A stretch of DNA of 64,000 bases. It comes from Adiantum capillus-veneris (taxonomy: Eukaryota > Streptophyta > Polypodiopsida > Polypodiales > Pteridaceae). The notes under the pieces are model-generated. The model did no database searches and was not told the DNA's origin. It worked only from the letters and a program-made list of their open reading frames with translations. Location of the stretch: positions 108,251,977 to 108,315,976 of the forward strand of contig CM043949.1 of NCBI GenBank assembly GCA_014529385.2, written 5' to 3'. The position numbers and the translations under genes were made by a program. Position 1 is the stretch's first letter, and the number at the start of each line of letters is the position of its first letter. Shown in pieces: positions 1-12,042 of the stretch.

Positions 1-2285
1 ATTGATTACAAACTTTAAGGTGGATATCTCAGCACAGGTTAGATTTTCCTTTTCAAGCAAATGAAAAATATCATCTATAGACTGCCACACACGAGCACAT
101 GTAATTCCTAGGTCTACTTCGTTACCTCTGTAGGTGGTAATGTCACACACCTTTTTCCACAACTGAAACTCATTGGGACTTTGGGAGTCAGAATAGTTTG
201 AAAGCATATGCGTAGCTTCACTACTATCCATACGTATTTTATTAGGACAATCCTGTGTATTTCTAGATTCCTTCCTATCCTTTGATAGTGCTATTGCACC
301 CCCATGTAGGCCAACACTTGATAGAATAGATTCAAGTTCTCTGATACACTCTTATCTTCTTTTTGCAGGCTCCATATTCCAAGCATAATTAATATGGAGC
401 ATAAGCAACTTGTCAAGAATTTCTAGAAGGGCATGAAGAGTGCACACATGCACATTTATCAAAGGAATCAATACAATAGGATCTCGATTTGGATCGTCCA
501 TTTCACGATTAGGTGGTACACTCTGGTTAGAACTGAGGATACCTTGAAACTATTGCTGCAGTGCTTTACCCACTGTTTGTGTAGTGGGAACATCTTTTGC
601 AGAGTTGACTACAGCTTTGCCACCCTTACCCTTACCGTCCTTTGACTCTGTGGCAAAAATAAATGCATGGAAAGAGGGTCATTGAACCTTGCTTGCACCC
701 TAACATACACTTGAGATTTTTCAAGTCTCCTGCCAAATGCCACTCCACTTGGAACGTACCCAGACCTAAAACCTGCAATTGTTGCCCTTCTTGTTGTTGT
801 TGAATGACATCAACGATTGGGGTGTGATTAAAAGACCATTTGAGGGTCTCATGTGTCTCATGTGGGAAATGAAAAGGTGCCAGCCACCAAATATTCTTCT
901 CGAACTAAATACCTAAATAGGTGTTTCCCTTCTTGTTAGCATTTAGCTCAACATCAATGACCACCAAGGCTCTATTCATAAGTAACGCTTACCCTTTCGA
1001 GTTGTTGATCTTTGACAATCTGGCACTCATCAAGCTTCATCACAAATAAAACTTTGCCATCACACTCTTCCTATGTCAACCCATAAAATCTGATCATTGA
1101 CTCCTTGAGCTTCAACAAGTCAACCTAGACATTATTGAACTCGTTGTAATGGAAGTATTTTCTCTCTTCTAATGGTAGGGCATCCTCCACATATTGAAAT
1201 CCACCCAACAAGCTTGCAACATCATTATTAGCACACCTTTTTGCAACGCTAACACTATAAGGTGTTGGCAACAACCTAAACAAACCTTTTGCTTTGTGAC
1301 CTAGTGTGACAAGTCTATAGAAAGCTTCATAGGCCTTGAAACGTATTCCTGTGTTGTCACACACCGCCATCATCTCCTGAGGCAACACAATTCTCTTTAG
1401 CTCACTGAAATACTTTTGGCGTAAAAAATTAGCAATGCCAGCATTGGATGGATCATCCAATAGCTCCACCAACTCCATTGGTTTGATGATATGCTACAAC
1501 AGAGTATGTCTCCAGTCATTTGAGCATCGGAATCGATTTTCATCATCATCCGAGCCAAGTTCCTGCATATTTAAATAATATTACAGCAACCTGCAAAAAA
1601 TATAAAAAATTAGAAGCTTGCATTTTTATTCCTGCCGAGTTGGACAGATACGTTTCTTTCGAGCTCCACCGCTTGAAGATCGCATAGACATCGCATGTCT
1701 CTTGCGCTTGCGAATGTGGTAGCCCAATGGAATGTGTGTGAGATTATTGATTCGTCGGTGCATATTACGCACAGTGTGTTGTAGTTGAACATAATTGTCT
1801 AGATGGCGCTCTTGCTCCATTTTTTGATGCTCTGCTTTTTTAATAAGCTTTGGCATCTTGTCGTTTAGCTGCTTCGTCTTCTCGTTGGCTTCCTCTCTGA
1901 CTTGCTAAATGTCTTTCACATACATCTCTTGCAATGATGAATAGGCAACACAGAGATGTTTTCTTACTTCCTTTTCATTGACAAAAGCTAAATATAATCC
2001 CCAGCAGTAGCCAAACAATCCGTCTCTCCCATCTCCAATAAAACGCAGTTGCTTAGTGACATTCTGAAACGGCGGTGATGCATTGGTCATTGGAGCGCCA
2101 AGGTAAATATGTTCATCAACCCATAAGTTGATTGCTTTGTACCCAAGGTTCCATAGTTGATCTCCAACATTGGGATTAGATGTGCCAAGTCACACAGTAG
2201 TGTACTCCTACTCTAAATCAGCATTTGATTGATATCGTTTTGCCTTGTTAGTAATGTCTTGCAGTGGTAGGGGTTTGAATGACAT
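1..2285 (-). pseudogene. Decayed, edge-truncated transposase-like gene (family A, copy 1)
   Basis: Conceptual minus-strand translation from ATG at 2285 down to the window edge aligns collinearly with gene A at 6583-9440. Shared blocks in order: a TN(A/S)xPPF(Q/K)N(V/I) block with GDGxxGL(F/Y)GY (about 2090-1960); a Lys/Glu-rich coiled coil (1860-1620); an LLDD ... FYRLV block (1478-1300); KLDEC(Q/E)(I/L)VK (about 1037-1010); VEWHLAGDLKNLKCM (about 752-709), followed by a broken Cys pair; VHVCTLHALLEILDKLLML (about 455-400); and VGLHGG. Acidic residues in the KLDEC and DLK blocks are candidate first and second metal ligands of an RNase-H-fold transposase; that is inference. Several in-frame stops and a frameshift near the Cys pair show it is dead. 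The 3' part lies outside the window, and I found no TIR at its right side. Confidence 0.7.
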
Positions 2286-2550
2286 TTGTGTTAGTTAATC
2301 AAGCAAATTAGAGAGAATGTGTAATGGATACTGCTACAAGCAGGTGAAGGTGGCTATGGAGGAAAGAAGTGGAAAGGACTCAGAGATTGGAGAAAAGGAT
2401 TATGTTGTGGAGGGAAGAAAGAGAGGGAGTGCAGCTCAATCTCCGTTGAATTCAAATTGTTGACATGACTGTAGAGAGAGAAATGTTGCTACACACGGCG
2501 GTAATGGAGTTTTCCATTGCTCTCAGCTGGAGCTTGAGTGGGAGAAGCAT

Positions 2551-2557
2551 GGGGGGG

Positions 2558-2614
<57 letters not shown>
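2551..2614. repeat. Poly-G run followed by (GA)n microsatellite
   Basis: Ten G residues (2551-2560) run directly into about 27 GA units (2561-2614), then imperfect GA-rich sequence to about 2690. Long reading frames across it are only Arg-Glu or Leu-Ser repeats and are not genes. Confidence 0.95.
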
Positions 2615-2620
<6 letters not shown>

Positions 2621-2689
2621 AGAGAGGGAGTGGGAGATAGAAAGACAATAAAGGAAGAGGGAGTATGAGAGAGGGAAGATCTATAACCT

Positions 2690-4680
2690 TGGAGGATCTG
2701 CAATCTGTGAGATAGAGGCAACAAAGAATGTTCCTTAATGATTGTGAGAGGAAGTGACAAGAGAGAAAAGGGGGGAAAGAAAGAGAGAGAGTTGGCTCAC
2801 GATTTAGAGGTAGAATGCAATGAGAGAATGTGGAAAATCTGCTTTTATGACAGGGAAGGGGGTTGAAAAGTGCCTTTAATGAGCTCTACGTGAAAGAGAG
2901 TGTTTTATATGTTAGATAGAGAAGAGGGGTGGGAAAAGAACATATAAAAATTGATTTACCCACCTCTCTCTTGGGTTACTAATAGACTATTTTCAAATAA
3001 AAAATATGGAAATGGATTTTTTTGCATAGGCTTTTGTGCCCTCTCTTTTAGGCTTGGTCAAAGTTGTCTTAAGCTTTAAGCATTCCTTTTAACTGCCAAA
3101 TAAAGAGGCCCTCCTATAGCCCATTCACTTCCTAATTCTATTATCTCATGACGACTTTGATGTGATGAAGGAGATGTATGTTTCAATTCAGAATCTCCTC
3201 TACTTCCCCTACTACCCATGTTCCTAGTTTATGATTCTTATTTCCTGAGAGTTACCTTGGACATGCCATCCACATGGGGGACCTCCCTTGTTGTCCCTTC
3301 TATGAATATATGGTCCCTCCCATGATTGTAATGGAGAGAAACACCTCTTTATCCATGACATTGAGACTCTTTTTGGCTTATGAGATCATGAGGCGCTTGG
3401 AGTGTTGTACGGATTCGAAGTGGACACCAGCATGGAAAAGCAAGGCATGTCGGGGTGTTCAAAGCAAACCCTTGAGTACCTTGATTTTCTCTCACGTTGG
3501 CCACATGAAAGTTGAAACAAGTGAACATATATGGTATCCTATAGAGATGAATGCCACACCCCAAGATCCTTACATTCCTCACAACATGTTCCAAGTTTCC
3601 ATCAACATCTTTCGAGAGGAGTTCAAGGACCAGGCCCAAGCTAATACTTAGTAGATTTGAGTCCTTTTGTAGAAGATCTCCGCTTGCAATGCCATTAATA
3701 TTGGTCTGCTCAATTTTGTTATTGCATTGTTGTTGCGGGAGGCTATCTTAGTTTATGAGTTCTTTTCCAAAAATGGGAAAACAAGCATTGGGTTCAACCA
3801 TGATAGCATGTTGGCACACTATCTTGGCCAAGCACCTGGCATGATAGGTGTTATCACATCATTAAGTACTCTCCAAGAGGGTGTGCAGACCCTCTTGCAA
3901 GTTATAGGACATTCTGACATTATCTGATATTATCAGATATGGACAATGTTATCTAGATGGATCATGTGACTGACATCAACGTGTTTAATGATTACATACA
4001 TGGCATAGCATTGATGACGGTTACTGTTGCACAGGTGCTAGATAAAGACAAAAGTACAAAAGAGCTTGCTAGTGGTCTTTGGGAGTTTTTTGCTATCACA
4101 CAGTCAAGGAAATCACTACTAGGGAAATCACTAGTTATGTGAGAACAAAACTTCTATGATGATGTGGGTAAGTTCTTGACAAAAGAGATTACAAAAAGGC
4201 TATGGATGGCAAATGATCAATCCATGTATTTTAAGTGTCACTTTGTCACCAACTCTACCCCTGTTCAGTACAACAAAATGTCTTTGCGTCAATAATATCT
4301 GCTACTGCCCTATTAAGGGTCCTTTTTTGGCAATGCCCCTCCCCTATTAAGAGCCCTATTCACCCCATAGCGTGCTTTCTACTTGGCATTCAAGTACGAG
4401 GTCTCCTGAGATGGGTTTTTGGACTAAGTTTGGTGCAGCAATGGAACCAAAGTATAGTCTAGCCAAGGCAACTAGTTAATAATTTGGACTTAGCTATGCG
4501 ATGTGTGACACCTGTTGCCAACAATATAGTGCCCTTCTGTATTTTCCAACTTTGAAAGCCAAAAGTAGTATGATAAATACTATCATCCAACCAACCAGTT
4601 AATATGATAACTTTGATCAACTTGGGTAAATGGCACATATATACTTGGACAAATTCTCACAATAATTCCCACATTGTGAC
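2690..4680. other. No recognisable gene; degenerate open segments
   Basis: Plus-strand open stretches at 3274-3651, 3727-3927, 3957-4142 and 4235-4462 lie near one another and read like one decayed protein interrupted by stops. I recognise no family or motif in them. They may be the remnant of another mobile element. Nothing else is supportable here. Confidence 0.3.
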
Positions 4681-4687
4681 TTACCTC

Positions 4688-4891
4688 AACATCATGAGCT
4701 TTTGTGAGGGAGGCACCACATACCTAGCTAGGTACGATTGAGAGCGAGGGACCGTCAGCCCAGTGGCATACCTAGCTAGGTACGATTGGGGGCAAGGGAC
4801 CGCTGGCCCGATGGGGGGGCTGGTGGTCCCCTGTCTCCCAATCGTACCTAGCTAGGCATGCGGTACCTCTCGAGTAGAAGCTCATGATGTT
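4688..4891. mobile_element. Fold-back (MITE-like) element, 204 bp
   Basis: The ends are perfect 14-bp inverted repeats, AACATCATGAGCTT at 4688-4701 and its complement at 4878-4891. Inside the arms the block CCTAGCTAGGTACGATTG occurs twice in direct orientation (about 4723 and 4770) and once inverted (about 4838-4855), so nearly the whole element folds into a hairpin. It has no coding capacity. No clear target duplication flanks it. Confidence 0.7.
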
Positions 4892-5873
4892 AGGCATTGT
4901 ATGAAAAACATTGAAAAAGACTCCGTTTTTCTACATGAGAAAATTTATAAATCTTTGTGATAGTTTTCAAGACAAAAGAGGGACCGTTTGCAAAATTAAG
5001 CTAGAGTCACTTCCTTCACACAATCACATGCATAATTGTTTTCAAGATGGATGCAATTGGTCTTTTCACATTATGGTTTCCAGGTAGAGCATACCAGGGG
5101 CTCAAGATGACACAGGATAGTGCAATTGTGCAATAAATATTTCTAGCGTTTGTGGTCCCTTGGGTCATTAGACCCACCATCAAGTAGGCTGTAATTTCCA
5201 ACCCTAAAGTGCGCCCCCCATCATGCCCATGGCTGGTCTCACTCTTGCCACCCATATTCCAGTGTCTAAGCCTGCAAACTGCACTCTCTAGCAACTGCAC
5301 ATTTATGCTAAAGTCCACTTGGGACGCAAGTGCCCAATCTTCTTATAATATGTATACTCCTTACATAGAAAAGGACCTCCCCCTTCTCTCCCCTTACAAC
5401 AATTTCTCACTTTAGGAACATATGGATCCCGAACAAACTCTATGCAAGTATGGTAGATGTGCTTGTAACCTTAGTATGTGCCAAGTTGGCAGACAAAAGT
5501 GCTCAATCTAGTGGTTCCATCAAGTAAAAGCACCTTACCTACCATCACACATACTATACACCATTGCCCAAACTCATCACGCTAATATTGTTGATTCTAA
5601 AATCTTTAAAAAGAGGTGCACGTTTCACAACAATCTTCCAATCGATTGTAAGCCATCAACTCCATTATCCATCAAGGTCACTGGTTGGGGGATAGTCAAT
5701 CTAGACCCTAGGTCCAGTGGCGATTACTAGCAGTAATTTGACCATGCATCATTCAATTTACAACACATCAGCAGCCATAATATTCGTGCATGACAGGTCA
5801 GCGTTCAACTGTCTACAGACTAGAAAACGCTCAGCCGTCAAAATTCTAAGTCATCATTGCCAATCATTCCTTG
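4892..5873. other. Intergenic; nothing recognised
   Basis: No coding domain, tRNA-like fold or repeat was recognised between the fold-back element and the target-site copy of the large retrotransposon. Short open frames at 5016-5415 on both strands have no recognisable motif. Confidence 0.4.
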
Positions 5874-5878
5874 GCAGC
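5874..5878. other. Target-site duplication GCAGC, left copy
   Basis: GCAGC immediately precedes the 5' LTR start and recurs at 29138-29142 immediately after the 3' LTR. A 5-bp duplication is what Ty3/gypsy integration produces, and it fixes both element boundaries. Confidence 0.85.
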
Positions 5879-6184
5879 TAATAGCGGCTGGACACACTCA
5901 ATGGAGGATGATTGCCCGGCGGGATACTAATTTCCTTTGTAATCATTCCTTAATTGAGAAGAAACAATCATTTCACCTTTGTAAATAGTGGGGCTTGCAG
6001 AAGCTTCCAAATTGTATCCCATTTTTGACATTTAGACTGGTTAAACTAGAACATTAGGGTTTGAGATTGTAAGGTATTTATACCACTTTTGACCTTAATG
6101 CAAAAAACCTTTTGTCATTTTCATAAGTTTGTCTGTGTGAGTTGAGCGTACTCTGTGTACGAGAGAGAGTGAGAGTTTATCTTG
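5879..6184 (+). repeat. 5' LTR, left part
   Basis: Aligns with 28203-28516 of the 3' LTR, beginning at TAATAGCGGCTGG (TGTTAGCGGCTGG in the 3' LTR). The match stops abruptly after CTTG at 6181-6184, where the terminal inverted repeat of the DNA transposon begins. Confidence 0.85.
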
Positions 6185-6210
6185 CATTAGGAAAAGTTTG
6201 GACTCAAAAA
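6185..6210 (+). repeat. Left terminal inverted repeat of the 9.8-kb transposon
   Basis: CATTAGG followed by AAAAGTTTGGACTCAAAAA. It matches the reverse complement of 15944-15969 at all but one or two positions. A secondary match, TTAGAGAGAGA, lies a short way inside both ends. Confidence 0.85.
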
Positions 6211-6582
6211 TGGGCCTTGTAAGAAATGCCAGGTCAGCTTAGAGAGAGATAATAAAAAGTCCCTAATTTCATTTTTGATATTCACTTTCAAAAAAACTCG
6301 GATATCAGATTTGGGGGGTACGTTTATTAAAACTCTCAAAAAGTGTTCAGACAACGATAGCATACGACGGCTCCGAATTGAACGCCGATGTCTCAATCTT
6401 TTGGATTTTTCAAAACTAAGATTTGGTGCTCAACGAGGTGCATTGAATGTTATTCTTCTCCTCAGTTTCGCATCTCTCTTGCTTTCCGCCTGCGCGCAGT
6501 CTCCTCCCTTGAGCTCTCTTCCATTTGCTCCACTCTTGCGCTCTCCTCTGTTTTGAGCTTTCTCATTCACCAAGTCGTCTCA
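6211..6582. promoter_or_regulatory. 5' region of gene A inside the transposon
   Basis: This separates the left TIR from the first ATG of gene A. The upstream reading frame is open from about 6388 but has no counterpart in copy 1, so it is probably leader. I see no convincing TATA box. Confidence 0.35.
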
Positions 6583-9440
6583 ATGTCATTATCATCTTCA
6601 CACAGAACTCAGACGAGGAGTCAAAACGATGTGTATCATATGCATATCGAACTGTCTAGAGAATACGAGCCCCTCCACAAGAAGAATAAGCGAGGCATCC
6701 TTTGCGAAGCTTCAAAAGAGAACTTTAGATTTCAAGGTAAAAAAATCGTCGATCTTTGGGTAGATGGCAGGATATATCCTGAGCATCCTATCACCAACTC
6801 AACTCCACCATTCAAAAACATAACGTCATTGCTGAACTATGTAGGAGACGGTTATTCTGGTTTATATGGATACACCAAGCATTTGGCAGCCAGAAGTGAT
6901 ATTCTTAAGCTTGAGAGAGACCTTGCACACAAAGAAAACTTTTGCTTGAAGCAAACTGTGTGACAGAGTGTGCTCAGCAACAACTGAAAGGCAAGGACGA
7001 AAGCATCACACAGCTCATGCAGGATCTCAGAGAAAAAAATATTGTCTTGGGTCCTCGGTTAAGAGAACGACGCTTACGAGACATTGAACAACTGAAGGTT
7101 GGTTCTGGGGGTTTGAAGAAGAGGGTTAAAGCAATCAAGTAAGATTATCATTCAAGCAGGTTTAATTCATCTTTACATTTGTAGTTTTATATCTTACTTT
7201 TCATATTTATGCTTAGATCGTTGTTACATCCTCAGTCAAATATTTATGCTTAGATCGTTGTTACATCCTCAATCAAATATTGACAGCAACACACCAACTT
7301 CTTCAATTCCTTATGGTCTCATACTAAAACGCAAAGATGTCGCTGGACTTTTGGACGATAAGCGCTACTGCAAGATTGTTGCTAAGCAACATGACACTCT
7401 TTTGAAACAGAATCAACTCCAAACACGTGATGTTCAGTCAATTCTGGATGAAGCCGGAATATCCAACAAAGGTTATTCTGCAATTTTTAGGTATGTCTGG
7501 TGTTTGAATCAATTGTCTTCACCTGTCAAATCAAATGTCTACAATTTTTAGGTATATTGGATATGTGTAGCATTTGAAAACTTGGAAATAGTCCATTTAC
7601 GTAATTTTCTGTTTACAGAACTATGCAGCAACAAAGTAAGAAGTTCAATCTCAAGCACACGTTGCTGCCAAATCCTTTCTCCATTAGAAAGACAAGACTG
7701 GAGGTCACAACAGGAAGTGCTTCGGACATTGGGCACTCCTTTTCACATTGAAGCAATGTACAGATCGCCATCAGCAGAGGAAGTGGTCTATGACAAATAC
7801 AATAATATATTTTATGATTTAGTAGCTTTGGAGACATATATTGTTCAATTGTTTGAGGTTTCTCAAGAGGAATGCAATGGAGTCTTGAAGTTTGTGCTTA
7901 AACTGGATGAGTGCGAGCTAGTGAAAGAGACAAAGGTTGAGCGTGTCACAATAACACTTATGAATAGAGCATTAGATGAAAGCATTGCTTCAGACGACCC
8001 TAGAAACTTTAGCGTGCAATCCGAAAACAATATTTTCTTATTAGCCACATTCAAGGTTTGATATCAACAAGTTTTTGCTTTAAAAAATGGTTAGACATGT
8101 TTCATTTGATTGGTTTGGTTTTCCCATTTCAGGTGCCTGCAAAGAATTTCGATATTCTTAACTGGGTTTTCCATCAAACAAGTATTCCTGAAGTCATAAG
8201 CGAACAGAGAAATGGAAAGACACTCGATGTATTAGGCATGGGTTCATACACAGTAGAGTGGCATATGGCTAGAGATCTCAAAACCCTAAAGTGTATGTAC
8301 AACATCTCAAAAGGAGCAACAAGTAAAAGCCCTTGTTTGTATTGCATGGGAGGAGTCATTGGTCTTGACAAAAGAAATTGGAGGAGAGCACCAGACAGGC
8401 ACTTGCAAGACCTTAACTTCTGCCCAGTGTTGGATATTCCACTATCCAGAGTACATATTTGCACGATGCATGCACTCTGCAGAATCATTGAGAAACTTAT
8501 GTTTCTGTACATTTGTTTTGCTTGGACCACTCGGCTAGCATCAACAAAAGAAAGGGCTATATTATCATTGGAAACAGTTTTCTCAGATATGGGCTTGCAT
8601 GGAGGACATGTGAAAATAGAGCAGGACGAGAAGAGGTCTAAGAATGGTCGAGATGTGCCAAAGAAGTTGTCTATTGGCGGTGTGAAAGCCCGTCTCTTCT
8701 TGTCGATGCCAACAAGTGGCAGACAACACAAAAGCCAAAGTGCTTAGGAAAGGTTGACATTGAGATACAACTGGTGGAGAAATCTGCACAATGCAGTGGT
8801 TGACCACGCAGACAATGGTGCAGCAAGGACTCACAAAGCGAACTTGTGGAAAAGTTTGGATTCCATATTCAAGTTTTGTGAGCTCAATACTTGGAGAGAT
8901 ACTGACTATACATTGTTTCAAGACGCTCTGGAGACCTTCCACAAGTCTTTCAATAGCTGCATGGACAAATCAACACATAACTCATTACATGGTATATTAC
9001 TTTCTTTGATAAAATTGTGATTATATATTTACATATAAACAATAGGCTGGTTTTTTTTTGCAGCATTTCATATGCAACCACATGCCTTGGTTTGCTAGGC
9101 AGTATGTTAGCTTGGCTATATGGTCTACACAAGGTATGGAGAAAACTCACTACCAAGCCCGTACTGGCTATTTCAGCCACACTCGTCACGGAGGTGGTGC
9201 AAACAAAGCCAACAGTTTGGAGGAACTACATCAATGGACTTATCGAAAACTTATGCATAGAACACACTGAAAGGAATGTGTCAAAGACAGTCATATTGGC
9301 CAAGCAATGAGATTAGCAAGCAAACGACGGAAGAAGGAAATATGGGAGGCATCTTCTCCGGCATCGCGATATGCAGAGTGGAGACTTCAAAAAGAACGCA
9401 TTGGAAAAACTTAGACAACTCCGACCCAAGTTGTTTGAGA
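6583..9440 (+). pseudogene. Gene A: RNase-H-like transposase candidate, multi-exon, frameshifted
   Basis: The start ATG at 6583 is supported by alignment with copy 1 (ATG at 2285). In order: N-terminal block with TNSTPPFKN and GDGYSGLYGY; a coiled coil (6890-7140) reached through a 1-nt frameshift near 6940; an LLDD block; intron 7491-7618; a frameshift near 7745; KLDECELVK (about 7900-7925); intron 8056-8132; VEWHMARDLKTLKCM (about 8252-8296); CLYC (about 8334-8345); VHICTMHALCRIIEKL (about 8450-8497); GLHGG (about 8592); an in-frame stop at 8745; intron to 9063; and STQGMEKTHYQAR (about 9121-9160). The pattern of Asp, DLK plus a CxxC knuckle, a His/Cys helix and a late Glu resembles large DDE-type transposases, which would cut and join element ends. 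The catalytic assignment is inference; the two-copy conservation is seen directly. It converges on gene B. Confidence 0.7.
7205..7278. repeat. 37-bp tandem duplication near an intron of gene A
   Basis: The unit beginning ATTTATGCTTAGATCG occurs at 7205-7241 and again at 7242-7278 with one visible difference. It lies between the coiled-coil exon and the next coding block, so it probably duplicates intron sequence. Confidence 0.85.
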
Positions 9441-9586
9441 CTTCCTAAAAATAGCGCATTGTAACACAATATAATTTTTTGTGCCAAGAGAAGACAACCA
9501 GTCACAAAAGTGAGAAACATAATGAACTCATTGTTTTGATAGAAAATGTACTATTTTTGGCATCAACAATATACATTGGAGCTTCT

Positions 9587-11225
9587 CTATTCTTCATCTT
9601 CGTCAGGAAAAGTTACAAAATATTCTGGCCTTTTTGCCTGCTGTGTGTTATCGTCTTCTTCTTGCCTTGGTCTTTTGCAACCTAGTCCTGTAGGTTCGTT
9701 TGTCGACAGTACATTTGTCTCCACCTCCACAGCCACAAGAGACATTTCTTCAGTAAGGTAGATGCGCAATTGGTTGTTTATTGCGAAACATAGCATGCTT
9801 GTCATACTCTAGTAATTGCGCAGGGTCAGTGATTCCGCATGCCAAACCATATGCTGCTTGGGTCAAAAAATAGCGACTACGCAAACCATACATTCCTGGC
9901 CCTTGGCCAAACATATACAATGCGGCCTTTTTTTCTAAAAGCATTATTTTATATGCGTTCCACCTAATGACGGCCCCTCCTAAATATCTTGAAAGTGTCT
10001 TCAACGTCATCAAGGGTAGCTCCGCGTTGTCATTGGAGAAGGACGAATGGAAGACCAAAAAACTTGGATACTTAACATTCTTTAAGTATTGGCAGAGAGA
10101 GGAATTCTTCCCTAAATCTCCCATGCCTCGTCCACGAGGGCGAGGAATGAACTTTATCATCATAGACCACCAACTGCAACAAATTAAAGTTATGAAATGA
10201 GATAAGTAGAAACCAAAAAGGTAAGGCAAATAAAAAAAGATTACCTTCTGGTTTTCATCTTCCTCAAGTAAGTCCTCATTCCATAGGTTGATGCTGCCCT
10301 GACCTCCAATGGGCGCATTGGAGGTTGAGACCAAAGATGATGAAGAAGTGCTTGTCTTACCCATTTCTTCAATCCCTAGCTTTTTTTGCACTTCCATGAA
10401 CTCCTTTTCTATTGGAAGCATGCGCTCATACCTAGCAACATCATTGTAAATCATCACAAGTGCACTTGCGGGGTCAACGAACTCATCGTCATTTACATGG
10501 GCATCTATAACAGAATACTTGTCGTGCTCAGGATAAATGACAGCATCATCCTCTTTGAGATTCTGTGCCACAATGGCAAGGCAATAGTCCTCTCGAAGGT
10601 CAAAAAGCTCCATAATGTCGTTAAGCATGGTATACTGCAAATCACCAATAGGTATGGTAGGTAGAACACTAGTAGGAAAAGCACCCTCCTGAAGCTGGAC
10701 TCCCTCTGAAACCTGCAAGGCAAGGCTTCCCCGAGACTTGGGCTCTTGACCCTCCCCAGTCTGATCCTCTAGCGAGGCCTCTGCAACATCAGCATGCTCA
10801 TCCAAAATTAAATGCAAATATAAAATAAAACCTGCATAATATTCAGCCACTCGACACTTGCGGTTATGAAGTGTACACTTGTAGTCTGTTATCCGCAAGT
10901 GCACTGGCAGCTTAAGGCAACTACTAGAAAATATGTGTTTCTTGGAGGAGTCCGAATTGATATCCTTCATGTGAACAAAACGAACTCCTTGTATCTCGAC
11001 AATGCCACCAGACGTTTGCTGTTGGTAGGTCTGCTCAAAACCTAATAGGTAATGTTGCGCGGAGACAATCCACTCATGCAAAGAAAAATCTAGATTGAAC
11101 ATCAGCCTGATCTCTATCTCACGCTGCTGAAGCCCAATGCGGTATAGAAAATGAGATAGTTTGTCTTGGGGGGCATCCTCAGAGCAGGGCACTTCCTCCT
11201 CTGCTTCAACATTGAAGGGGTCCAT
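9587..11225 (-). CDS. Gene B: unknown transposon-borne protein, acidic with a basic C-terminal tail
   Basis: A 491-residue frame reads from ATG at 11225 to a stop at 9750. I recognise no domain. The N-terminus is rich in Glu/Asp; a Ser/Thr and acidic linker lies in the middle, and the C-terminal third contains GQGPGMYGLRSRYFLTQAAY. A candidate 71-nt intron (10244-10174, GTAATC ... TTGCAG) is in-frame-open but would change frame if removed, so I cannot decide whether it is spliced. An overlapping frame continues to 9587 and ends with a Lys/Arg-Pro tail (CKRPRQEEDD ... AKRPEYF) that looks like a nuclear localisation signal; it may be the true C-terminus after a frameshift near 9770. It diverges from gene C and converges with gene A. 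Residue composition suggests a nuclear partner protein; this is inference. Confidence 0.6.
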
Positions 11226-12042
11226 AACGGAAATTCAAAACCGAAGATAGACGAGAGAGCACAAAATCCAAACAAAGAGCAAATAGGGGAGCAAGTCATA
11301 TTTATAGGACTCCCGAGGACAATGATGACATCGATTGACGTGCATCATGGGGCCGGATTGCATCATGCAGTCGTCATGATGATTACGCCACGTGTCAGCC
11401 GCCGTGGAACGATCGCGCCACAACGCGAAACTGGTGCCGCCGCACAAGAAAAGCACCGCTATTGCATTTTGGTGCGACAACTTGTTATCGCATCATAACG
11501 CGATACGGCCAGTCCAGAGTACTCAGTTCCGCCTCCTCGCATTGTGCCGCGATGCCTTTTTTGTCGAGCCATGCGTGCATCATGCAATCCCCGTGATGAT
11601 TACGCCACATGTCAGCCGTCGTGGAACGGTCACGCCACAATGCGAAACTGGTGCCTCCGCTCCACAAAAGCACCGCTATCCCGTTTTGGTGCGACAGCTT
11701 GTTTTCGCGTCATAACGCGATACGACCAGTGCAGAGTATTGTGGTCCGCCTCCTTGCGTTGTGCCGCGACATACCGTTGTTGCTAGAGCAACCCGTTGGG
11801 GCACCACCAATATTGCTTGAGTCCCGTTTTGGCGCATAATCATTATGCTCGCACGCTTCCCGTCATACCTTGCAATGTTATGATTAGTGTAGCCGCCTCT
11901 TCTCATTATACTTATTCCGGTAATATAAACAACCCCCCCCCCCTTTTTTTTCTCATCGTTTTTTCCAAAGTGTCTCTAGTCACTCTGCCTTTTTACCCAC
12001 ATCCAGATTTCCATATTTCCTTGCATTCTCCTCGTTCAGGTC
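11226..12042. promoter_or_regulatory. Divergent promoter region of genes B and C with tandem repeat of about 218 bp
   Basis: Two diverged direct copies begin at about 11363 (CATGCAGTCG...GATTACGCC) and about 11581 (CATGCAATCC...GATTACGCC). Both contain CGTGGAACG, GCGAAACTGGTGCC, AAAAGCACCGCTAT, a TTTTGGTGCGACA block and CATAACGCGATACG. TATA-like boxes point outward: CTATAAATA on the minus strand at about 11299-11307, about 75 bp before the gene B ATG, and TAATATAAAC at 11921-11930, about 115 bp before the gene C ATG. The region is much richer in G+C and CpG than its surroundings. Confidence 0.6.

Noticed and set aside
2285-3100. Right TIR of the copy 1 transposon
   Set aside because: I looked for the inverse of GAAAAGTTTGGACTC and found no match, so copy 1 belongs to a diverged subfamily or has lost its end.
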